A DNA stretch of 8,808 nucleotides from CAZSGN01 sp964606415 (lineage in GTDB: Bacteria; Bacteroidota; Bacteroidia; Bacteroidales; JBBRXJ01), in contig CAZSGN010000107.1 of the NCBI GenBank assembly GCA_964606415.1, positions 1 through 8,808 on the forward strand, in the 5' to 3' direction. Numbering within the stretch: position 1 is the stretch's first letter; each line of letters starts with the position of its first letter. Positions 1-6,580 of the stretch are shown here, piece after piece. Both the position numbers and the translations under genes were made by a program. The notes under the pieces are model-generated. The model saw nothing but the letters and a program-made list of their open reading frames with translations, did no database searches and was not told where the DNA came from.

Positions 1-771
1 AATGATAATTGTTATAATGATCTTTGTGCAGCTGTTTTGGAAACAGGACTTGATGATTCACCTATGTATGATGGGGTCAAGTTTAATCAGGATTCATCTG
101 TAATGGAGTTGCATGATGTTGGCTTAAATGGTTTATATGTGGCTGATTGCGAAACGCTTTCTGAGTTGGCTCTTGTTATTGGCCGGGATGAAGAAGCAGA
201 AGAATTACAAAAACGTGCTGCTTATTTCAGAAATAAACTTCAAAAGCTTTGGGATGAGCAAGATGGGATTTTTTATAATTACGACCTGAATGAGGCTTCT
301 TTCCATAAAGTGATAACGCCTACTTTATTTTATCCCTTAATGGCAAATGCGGCTACTGATAAACAGGCTGATAGAATGATCAATGAACATTTCTATAATG
401 AAAAAGAGTTATGGGGTGAGTATGTGCTTCCTTCGCTCTCGCGTAGCCATCCTGATTTCCATAAGCAGAAATATTGGAATGGCGCCATCTGGGCACCACT
501 TAACTTTTTGACTTATTTGAGTTTAAATCAATATGACATGGCTGATCAGGCCCGGGCTGATCTGGCTGAGAAATCCGGTGAGTTGTTTATGAAAGAATGG
601 AACAGGAAAGGATATGTTTCTGAAAATTATTCTGCTATAACAGGAACTGGTGATGATCCTGAAATTAAAAGTGACCGGTTTTATACCTGGGGGGCTTTGA
701 TGGGGATTATCCCTTTAATTGAGCAAGGATATATGCCTGATCCAGCCAAATCGGTTCAAGAGGCAAAATAA
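1..771 (+). CDS. GH63/GH37-type (alpha/alpha)6 glycoside hydrolase, C-terminal part (5' truncated by window)
   Basis: Frame 1 is open from the first base, so the start and any signal peptide lie upstream; 256 residues remain. The fragment looks like the catalytic half of an (alpha/alpha)6-barrel hydrolase of the GH63/GH37/mannosylglycerate-hydrolase group. Visible motifs, in local numbering from base 1, are ETGLDDSPMYD (14-24), where Asp18 aligns with the general acid of trehalase-like enzymes; YWNGAIWAPLNFL (158-170), the family's YW.G.IW block; and SENYSAITG (207-215), where Glu208 is the likely general base. The fragment ends with TWGALMG (229-235) and a short tail. These families invert alpha-glycosidic bonds, often alpha-glucosides, but substrates vary widely and the true substrate cannot be read here. 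It lies 64 bp upstream of the FAD oxidoreductase on the same strand, so it may belong to the same operon. Family confidence is high; substrate is unknown. Confidence 0.85.
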   Translation, partial: NDNCYNDLCAAVLETGLDDSPMYDGVKFNQDSSVMELHDVGLNGLYVADCETLSELALVIGRDEEAEELQKRAAYFRNKLQKLWDEQDGIFYNYDLNEASFHKVITPTLFYPLMANAATDKQADRMINEHFYNEKELWGEYVLPSLSRSHPDFHKQKYWNGAIWAPLNFLTYLSLNQYDMADQARADLAEKSGELFMKEWNRKGYVSENYSAITGTGDDPEIKSDRFYTWGALMGIIPLIEQGYMPDPAKSVQEAK

Positions 772-835
772 TGATCTTCTTGAGAGATTAAGAAAAATGG
801 CACATGTATTTTATGTTTATAATTGATTAATATCT

Positions 836-2899
836 ATGTTACGAAAAAATCTTTTATTTTTAGTTGTGCTCCTGGCTGTAGTACTAATGGGGTGTGGAGA
901 AAAGCAATCTGCTGATTATGATGTTTGTGTTTATGGAGGTTCTTCAGCAGGTGTGATGGCGGCTTATTCGGCTACCTTAATGGGGAAAAAAGTAATCCTT
1001 GTTCATCCTGAAAAACATTTGGGAGGCTTAAGTGCCAGTGGCCTGGGAGCAACAGATATTGGCAATAAGCATGCAGTAACCGGTCTGTCAAGGGATTTCT
1101 ACAGGCGTTTGGGAGAGCATTATGGAAAACTGGAAGCATGGACGTTTGAGCCTCATGTCGCTGAAAAAGTTTTTAATGATTTGATCAGCGAAGCTGATGT
1201 TGAAGTTATCTATCATCATCAACTCGAAGATGTGATCAAAAAAGGCAGTGAAATTACTTCAGTTCAGGTGAAATCTACTCAGGATGGAAAAGAAAGAAAT
1301 ATTAAAGCATTACGTTTTATTGATGCAACGTATGTAGGTGATTTATTGGCAGCAGCCGGGGTCTCTTATACAGTTGGGCGTGAATCAAATGATAAGTATA
1401 ATGAATCTTATAACGGCGTTCAATTGATGGATGATAATCAGTTTCCACCGAATAAAAAAGAATCATGGCATGTTGACCCTTATGTGGAGCCCGGAAATCC
1501 TGAAAGTGGTTATTGTTACGGAATTACCAATGATTCCCTTCAGCCGGAAGGTACCGGAGATGATCGTGTACAGGCTTATAATTATAGGTTGTGCTTAACA
1601 AAAGTCGATTCGAATAAAGTAGCGTTTACAAAGCCTGAAGGATATGATCCTGCTCATTATGAGTTGCTTAGAAGGTTGATTGTGGAGCGTGATGAACAGG
1701 GCTGGAAACAACAACTCAGGCATTTTTATTTTCGTATTATTAAAATGCCTAATGGGAAAACAGATGTGAATAATAAAGGACCCTTTTCGACGGATTTTAT
1801 AGGCATGAGTTATGATTATCCTGAAGCTTCTTATGAACAGCGTGATAGTATCGAGAAAGAGCATGAAAAATACATTCGTGGTTTGTTGTATTTTTTTAGT
1901 CATGACCCTGAAATTCCTGAAGCTGTCAGGCAGGAAATGTCTCAATGGGGTTGGGCTGCAGATGAGTTTACAGACAATGACCATTTTCCTCATAAGATGT
2001 ATATCCGGGAAGCACGCAGAATGATTGGGGAATATATTATGACTGAGCACCATTGTGTCGGGGATGAAGTGGTCCCTGATCCGATTGCTTCAGCAGCGTA
2101 TCAGATGGATTCACACAATTGTCAGCGTTTGGCGATTAAAAAAGATGGTAAAATGATGGTAAAGAACGAGGGTGATGTTCAGGTTGGTGGTTTTCCGCCT
2201 TATCCGATTTCTTATCTTTCATTAACGCCTAAGAGAAAAGAATGCCAAAACTTAATGGTTCCTGTATGTATGTCGGCTTCTCATATAGCTTATGGTTCTA
2301 TTCGAATGGAGCCTGTTTTTATGGTTTTGGGACAGGTTGCTGGTGTGGCTGCTGCAATGTCTATTGATAATGATCAAATGGTCCAGGAAGTTGATGTAGA
2401 TTTATTAAGAACAAAGCTTACTGAAGATCCATTGTTAGACGGTACGCCAAAGGACATTGTTATTGATAATGCTGATTCTAATCTTGTGGAGGTTAAGGGT
2501 GAATGGACCTTAATGGATGATTGGATGGAACAGTATCGTGAAAGTGTTTTAATTGCTGGTGATCCGGGAAGCGAAGCAAGTGTTCGTTTTGAGTTGCCTG
2601 TATATAAATCAGGAAAATATAATGTTTATCTGTATGTGTCGGAAAAACCAAAGGATAAAAGTTTTGATAAAGATTTTAGTGATGCTGTTAAGGTGAAAAT
2701 TCATCGTGATGAAGATATTCAGGATTTGATTATCAATCAGGAAGCGCATCAAAATGATTGGGTGCCTTTAGGTAAATATCAGCTTGAAAAAGATAAAAAG
2801 GCTTTTGTAGAGATTATTGCTGGTAAAGGCGATAAACCAGTGGTTGCGGATGCGGTTTTACTTGTGCCGGCAACCAGACGTGAAAGGAATGAAGAGTAA
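836..2899 (+). CDS. Lipoprotein FAD-dependent oxidoreductase (FAD_oxidored/PF12831 type) with C-terminal golvesin/xanthan-lyase-like domain
   Basis: The 687-residue protein starts with a Sec-type lipoprotein signal: a hydrophobic stretch ending LMGC, with the lipidated Cys at 20. Residues 29-57 form a Rossmann FAD-binding start; its glycine motif GGSSAG (34-39) is the variant usual in this family. HLGG (61-64) follows as the second FAD-contact motif. A conserved distal block runs from about 457 to 508 (SLTPK, NLMVPVC, RMEP, LGQVAGVAAA) and closes the flavin domain. Residues about 551-678 resemble the golvesin C-terminal/xanthan-lyase-like beta domain, including WVPLGKYQL (642-650) and a terminal ADAVLLVP. 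Such proteins are sometimes annotated 'xanthan lyase' because of that domain alone; nothing here supports lyase chemistry. It is probably a membrane-anchored flavoenzyme acting on a sugar, but the substrate is unknown. The start is supported by the signal peptide; the leader is A/T-rich with no Shine-Dalgarno sequence. The 3' end overlaps the next gene by 11 bp. Confidence 0.85.
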   Translation: MLRKNLLFLVVLLAVVLMGCGEKQSADYDVCVYGGSSAGVMAAYSATLMGKKVILVHPEKHLGGLSASGLGATDIGNKHAVTGLSRDFYRRLGEHYGKLEAWTFEPHVAEKVFNDLISEADVEVIYHHQLEDVIKKGSEITSVQVKSTQDGKERNIKALRFIDATYVGDLLAAAGVSYTVGRESNDKYNESYNGVQLMDDNQFPPNKKESWHVDPYVEPGNPESGYCYGITNDSLQPEGTGDDRVQAYNYRLCLTKVDSNKVAFTKPEGYDPAHYELLRRLIVERDEQGWKQQLRHFYFRIIKMPNGKTDVNNKGPFSTDFIGMSYDYPEASYEQRDSIEKEHEKYIRGLLYFFSHDPEIPEAVRQEMSQWGWAADEFTDNDHFPHKMYIREARRMIGEYIMTEHHCVGDEVVPDPIASAAYQMDSHNCQRLAIKKDGKMMVKNEGDVQVGGFPPYPISYLSLTPKRKECQNLMVPVCMSASHIAYGSIRMEPVFMVLGQVAGVAAAMSIDNDQMVQEVDVDLLRTKLTEDPLLDGTPKDIVIDNADSNLVEVKGEWTLMDDWMEQYRESVLIAGDPGSEASVRFELPVYKSGKYNVYLYVSEKPKDKSFDKDFSDAVKVKIHRDEDIQDLIINQEAHQNDWVPLGKYQLEKDKKAFVEIIAGKGDKPVVADAVLLVPATRRERNEE

Positions 2900-4298
2900 A
2901 TTTAACCGGCGTGCGTTTCTGGGGAAAAGCGTGGGGCTTACAGCCACAGCTTTCCTTGCTCGTTGTGGTATTAATCCTGATGAGCATAAAGATCAATCTT
3001 CTCCGGTTAAAGAAGGGGAAGAGTGGAAGAAGGTATATGTTGATCAAAAAGATGAGTTTCTTGGTTCTGATCAGGAAGTGGTTCACGAGGCGCTTGAGAA
3101 TATTGAAAAATACCGGAAAAGAGACTTTGTTTTACGCTTTGTTGACGCAAACCAAAGGCCGATTTCCAAGATGCCAGTAGAAATAAAACAAGTTAGTCAT
3201 GATTTTGATTGGGGTTGTTCTGCTGCCGGACAAATATGTGATGATAATCATGAACGATTTGAGCGTGATTTTTCCCGTTTGTTTAATTCGACAACCGCTA
3301 AATGTTATTGGGATGAGGGGTGGCACCAGCCTATTGAGCATATAGAAGGGCAAAGAAAAACGGATGTTTTTGAGCGCGAGATCAAATGGGGATTGGCCAA
3401 TCTGCTTAAGGTCAAAGGGCATCCGCTTGTCTGGACGGTTAGTAAAGCAATTCCCGACTGGCTGGGCCGGTATCCTTATCATAAACAAATGGAGATACTT
3501 GAAGCTCATGTTCGTTCATTAATTTATTTAGGCGGATCCAGGATCAAGCAATGGGATTTATGCAATGAAATGCTTTGGGAACCATCCCTCCGGAATTTGC
3601 CAAATCGTAAATGGCCTCACCTGGAGGAAATTGAAGAGATTCTTTCTTATCTGGAACCTGCTGTTCATTGGGCGAAAGATGAAAACCCTCTGGCATCATA
3701 TGTTCTGAATGATTATGGGCTGGTGAAAACATATGCACCCGGAGTTACGGCTCAGCAGCAAAGAGACCGGTATGTTGCTTTGATTGAGGAGATGGACAAA
3801 AGGGGATGTATGCCGGATGCCATTGGTACGCAGTGTCATGTCGCAGGTTGGTATTCCGGAAAGGAATTTCGTCAGCATCTTGATGATTTAAGTAAAACAG
3901 GGTTGCCCATTCAAATTACTGAGTTTTGGGCACGATTAGAAAATGCTCCTGATGCTGGTAATAAGCCTGAGAAACAAATTCGTGAAGAACGTGTTCAATA
4001 TGTCAGGAATATGTATACCATTGCTTTTGGCCATCCTGCTGTAAATCATTTTACATGGTGGGGGCGTGATATGTTTGATGATCAGTTGCGCCCTAATGAA
4101 GTGTATTATGCGCTTGATGATTTATTAAATGATCAATGGAAAACACATTTAAAAAGTCAGTCGGATAATCATGGCGAAATTCGGGGCAGAGGGTTTAAAG
4201 GTAAATATGCTGTCCTTTTTAAAGATCAGAAAGGAAACCTTAGGAAAGATTCTTTTTCTCTTTCAGATATTCAATCGACAATGAATATCAGGGTTTGA
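2889..4298 (+). CDS. Divergent GH10-like glycoside hydrolase with twin-arginine signal
   Basis: I start this 469-residue protein at ATG 2889 rather than the upstream ATG at 2817, because 2889 places a twin-arginine signal at the N terminus (NRRAFLGKS, 6-14, then a hydrophobic stretch). A possible lipobox LARC ends at Cys26. Residues about 72-110 form a small beta-rich lead-in typical of divergent GH10 proteins. The barrel shows KGHPLVW (176-182), WDLCNE (222-227) with probable acid/base Glu227, GTQCHVAG (313-320), PIQITEF (340-346) with probable nucleophile Glu345, and FTWWG (388-392). GH10 enzymes are retaining endo-beta-1,4-xylanases and relatives. Here the usual -2 subsite block (T.EN..KW) reads TAKCYW, and the His normally following GH.LVW is Thr183, so ordinary xylanase activity is doubtful. 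The 11-bp overlap with the flavoenzyme gene suggests translational coupling. Fold assignment is firm; substrate is open. Confidence 0.85.
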   Translation: MKSKFNRRAFLGKSVGLTATAFLARCGINPDEHKDQSSPVKEGEEWKKVYVDQKDEFLGSDQEVVHEALENIEKYRKRDFVLRFVDANQRPISKMPVEIKQVSHDFDWGCSAAGQICDDNHERFERDFSRLFNSTTAKCYWDEGWHQPIEHIEGQRKTDVFEREIKWGLANLLKVKGHPLVWTVSKAIPDWLGRYPYHKQMEILEAHVRSLIYLGGSRIKQWDLCNEMLWEPSLRNLPNRKWPHLEEIEEILSYLEPAVHWAKDENPLASYVLNDYGLVKTYAPGVTAQQQRDRYVALIEEMDKRGCMPDAIGTQCHVAGWYSGKEFRQHLDDLSKTGLPIQITEFWARLENAPDAGNKPEKQIREERVQYVRNMYTIAFGHPAVNHFTWWGRDMFDDQLRPNEVYYALDDLLNDQWKTHLKSQSDNHGEIRGRGFKGKYAVLFKDQKGNLRKDSFSLSDIQSTMNIRV

Positions 4299-4310
4299 AA
4301 ATAGGTTTTA

Positions 4311-4325
4311 GGGAAAGTAATTCCC
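4311..4325 (+). terminator. Small hairpin downstream of the GH10-like gene (weak terminator candidate)
   Basis: GGGAA and TTCCC form a perfect 5-bp stem around a 5-base loop, 13 bp after the GH10-like stop codon. No U-tract follows, so it is not a canonical intrinsic terminator. It may instead slow or stabilise the mRNA end, or be coincidental. Confidence 0.2.
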
Positions 4326-4414
4326 GGAATATTTGATTGAATATATGAACATAACTGTTTGAACAAAATAATATAATAAAAATGCCCAAAGAATCCTAAT
4401 TTTACAGTGCAAAC

Positions 4415-4442
4415 TTTAAAAAAACAAACTAATTTTACTTTG
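4415..4442 (+). promoter_or_regulatory. Weak Bacteroidota-type promoter candidate ahead of the first GH50-like gene
   Basis: TTACTTTG at 4435-4442 matches seven of eight positions of the Bacteroidota -7 element TAnnTTTG, counting the n positions. An imperfect -33 element, TTTA at 4415-4418, lies 16 bases upstream, shorter than the usual spacing of about 19. It would give a leader of roughly 50 bases. In such AT-rich DNA this could arise by chance. Confidence 0.2.
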
Positions 4443-4497
4443 ATAGAATACAGAAGCAAAAATACAAGCGTCAAAATTTAATGAATAAGTAAAAACA

Positions 4498-6522
4498 ATG
4501 AATATGCGTGATATTAAAATGATTGGGATGGTAATGGTTATATCCATTGCTTTTTTAGGATGTAAAGATGTTGAGGAGCGAATTCCTGCTGATTTGAGTG
4601 TTCTTTATGACACCACTTCTGCTGTTGTTGACCAGTATGAGGGACAACAAGCTGGTGGGGGAAAAATGGTAAAGAAAGAAATGGTTAAGTTTACCAATGC
4701 TTCTGCTTCTGAATATGAAGATGGTGCGATGCTGCATTTTACAGATTCGCTGGGTGAAGTAGATGTGGTTGTTGAATCGCTGGGCTTACCTGATGATTGG
4801 ATGAAGTATAAGTATCTGAAATTTAAGATGCAAAATATGAATCCTTTTGATGTGATGGTGGTTTTTAATATATATGGAGCCAGAAATCGTTTGCCGCAAA
4901 AAATTGATCTATCCCCGGGAGGCATTTATGAGGGTGAAATGTTTTTAGCAGATTTACCATTGACCGCGAGAAATAAGGATATCTATTCACCCAATTCTAT
5001 TCATATTAAGGCTTCAGCTTTTAATTCCGGTTTTGATCTGGTACTGTCAGATATTGAATTGATCAAAACCAGCGATACGCTCCCTTTACCGGTAGTGGAT
5101 CCTTTTGGGCAGCGAATTCGCGGGGAATGGAGCAGAAAAGTGGATAATCTTGAACAGTTTCATGCTTCACTTGAAAAAGAAAAGGAGTATATTGATTCTT
5201 TACCAGGGCATGATCATATGGACCACCACGGTGCCTGGAAAGAAGGAAAACAGTTTGAGGCTTCTGGTTTTTTCCGGGTGCAGAAAGATGATGGTAAATG
5301 GTGGTTGATTACACCGGATGGGAAACCTTTCTGGTCTCTTGGGGTTACAGGTGTCAGGACAAAACATAACCTTGCTGATGTGACGATCTTTGCTGACCGG
5401 AAATATCTTTTTGAAGAATTGCCGGATCCTGAAAAATTTCCTAATGCATACGAAGCTGATACCTGTGTGAGTTTTTATAGCTGGAATATTCAACGAAAAT
5501 ATGGAGATAAAGAAGGATGGAAGAAAATGGCCTTTAAGAGACTTCGCTCATGGGGAATGAATACGATTGGCAACTGGAGTGATCTGAGTTTGCTGAAAGA
5601 TTCCGATATGCCTTATACGCATAGTTTTAGAGTGACAGAAAGAAAAGGTTTGTATCTTAAAGAAAGAATTGCGGATGTCTTTGATCCTGAATGGCAAAAA
5701 TTTGCTGATTCTGTGATGTCTGAGGCTGCTGAATTTAAGGATGATCCTATGTTGCTGGGTTATTTTGTTGATAATGAAGGTGGATGGGGGCATTTGAATT
5801 TGTTGGAGATTTCACCGGATGATGTTCCTTTACGTTATGAATGGGAAAAGCTGATGAGAGAAAAGTATCAATCAGTTGATGATATTAATCATGCCTGGGG
5901 AACGGAACTTGCTGATTGGGCTGCCGTTAGAAACTTGAATAGCGAAGAAATAGCTGATAATGATGCTTTTAGAGAGGATGAGGTTCTGCTTGAAACGCAT
6001 TATGCTAAACAGTACTTCAGCTTTATTTCTAAAACGCTAAAAAAGTATGATCCAAATCATATGTATTTGAGTTGCCGCTTTACCCGTAAGTTAAAGCCGG
6101 ATCATATCCTTGAGCAGGCCGGAAAATATTGTGATGTTCTTACGGTTAATGTTTATGCGCTGGCACCGATCAAAGAACAGATGGATGCGTGGTATGAAAA
6201 AACCGGTCGTCCTATTTTGATTGGAGAGCATCATCTCCCTCTTAGGAGTGAACGCCAATTACCTCCTAAATACCAGGCTTTTACTCCTGATGAAAGACTT
6301 AAGTATTATCAGGAGTATGTGAAAACATGGGCAGGTATGCCTTATTCTGTTGGATGTCATTGGTATCAGTATGTTGACCAGCATATTACCGGGCGGGAGA
6401 TGGATGGAGAGAACCAGACCGTTGGATTGGTAGATATTACCGATCAGCCTTATGATGAAATGAGAAAAGCCATCAGTTTGTCCAGTAAGGTCATGTATCA
6501 GCTTCATGACAAGGCGGAGTAG
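4498..6522 (+). CDS. GH50-like (beta-agarase-related) lipoprotein glycoside hydrolase, copy 1
   Basis: The 674-residue protein has a lipoprotein signal ending FLGC, with Cys22 followed by KDVEE, an acidic run resembling the Bacteroidota surface-lipoprotein export signal. Residues about 60-195 form a beta-sandwich-like, possibly carbohydrate-binding region. VDPFGQR (200-206) then opens the GH50-type core. GFFRVQKDDGKWWLITPDG (257-275), leading into FWSLGVTGVR, is a clear GH50 hallmark. GMNTIGNWSD (353-362) follows. GYFVDNEGGWG (421-431) carries the probable acid/base Glu427, and RPILIGEHH (571-579) the probable nucleophile Glu577. HWYQY.DQ.ITGR.MDGEN (621-639) closes the barrel. Characterised GH50 enzymes are retaining beta-agarases that release neoagaro-oligosaccharides. 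This copy differs from the next one after the nucleophile, reading EHHLPLRSER instead of EFHFGAIDRG, so its specificity may have shifted. It lies 58 bp from its paralogue and the two are probably cotranscribed. Confidence 0.82.
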   Translation: MNMRDIKMIGMVMVISIAFLGCKDVEERIPADLSVLYDTTSAVVDQYEGQQAGGGKMVKKEMVKFTNASASEYEDGAMLHFTDSLGEVDVVVESLGLPDDWMKYKYLKFKMQNMNPFDVMVVFNIYGARNRLPQKIDLSPGGIYEGEMFLADLPLTARNKDIYSPNSIHIKASAFNSGFDLVLSDIELIKTSDTLPLPVVDPFGQRIRGEWSRKVDNLEQFHASLEKEKEYIDSLPGHDHMDHHGAWKEGKQFEASGFFRVQKDDGKWWLITPDGKPFWSLGVTGVRTKHNLADVTIFADRKYLFEELPDPEKFPNAYEADTCVSFYSWNIQRKYGDKEGWKKMAFKRLRSWGMNTIGNWSDLSLLKDSDMPYTHSFRVTERKGLYLKERIADVFDPEWQKFADSVMSEAAEFKDDPMLLGYFVDNEGGWGHLNLLEISPDDVPLRYEWEKLMREKYQSVDDINHAWGTELADWAAVRNLNSEEIADNDAFREDEVLLETHYAKQYFSFISKTLKKYDPNHMYLSCRFTRKLKPDHILEQAGKYCDVLTVNVYALAPIKEQMDAWYEKTGRPILIGEHHLPLRSERQLPPKYQAFTPDERLKYYQEYVKTWAGMPYSVGCHWYQYVDQHITGREMDGENQTVGLVDITDQPYDEMRKAISLSSKVMYQLHDKAE

Positions 6523-6580
6523 TTTGCTGGTATATAAAGAAATATTTAGAATATATTGTTTTTATATAAGGTCAATCTTA

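Larger units (their letters stand above)
4299..4497. other. 199-bp AT-rich intergenic region
   Basis: This is the longest non-coding stretch in the window and separates the FAD/GH10 pair from the GH50-like pair. I see no convincing small ORF or RNA gene in it. It contains a small perfect hairpin near the GH10 stop and a weak Bacteroidota-style promoter candidate near its right end, listed separately. It is the best place in the window for a transcript boundary or a second promoter. Confidence 0.6.

Noticed and set aside
779..799. Small inverted repeat TTCTT/AAGAA after the GH63-like gene
   Set aside because: An all-weak 5-bp stem with an 8-base loop and no T-tract; too weak to call a terminator.
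1595..2053. 152-residue reverse-strand open frame inside the oxidoreductase gene
   Set aside because: It lies fully antisense to a well-supported flavoenzyme, has no recognisable motif and no plausible leader; it is a by-product of the sense codon pattern.
2817..2888. Earlier start for the GH10-like protein
   Set aside because: It would add 24 residues that overlap the oxidoreductase gene by 83 bp and push the twin-arginine motif away from the N terminus.
836..2899. Xanthan lyase as the function of the flavoenzyme gene
   Set aside because: Only the C-terminal domain resembles proteins so named; the main body has FAD-binding motifs and no polysaccharide-lyase barrel.
3132..3509. 125-residue reverse-strand open frame inside the GH10-like gene
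   Set aside because: Antisense to conserved GH10 motifs, with no family resemblance; treated as a shadow.
6506..6580. Earlier start for GH50-like copy 2
   Set aside because: It would overlap the previous gene and put 25 residues before the lipoprotein signal; ATG 6581 gives a normal signal peptide.
6523..6580. Possible promoter between the two GH50-like genes (TTTG at 6523, TATATTGT at 6552)
   Set aside because: The spacing is about 25 bases and the -7 match is poor; cotranscription from upstream is simpler.
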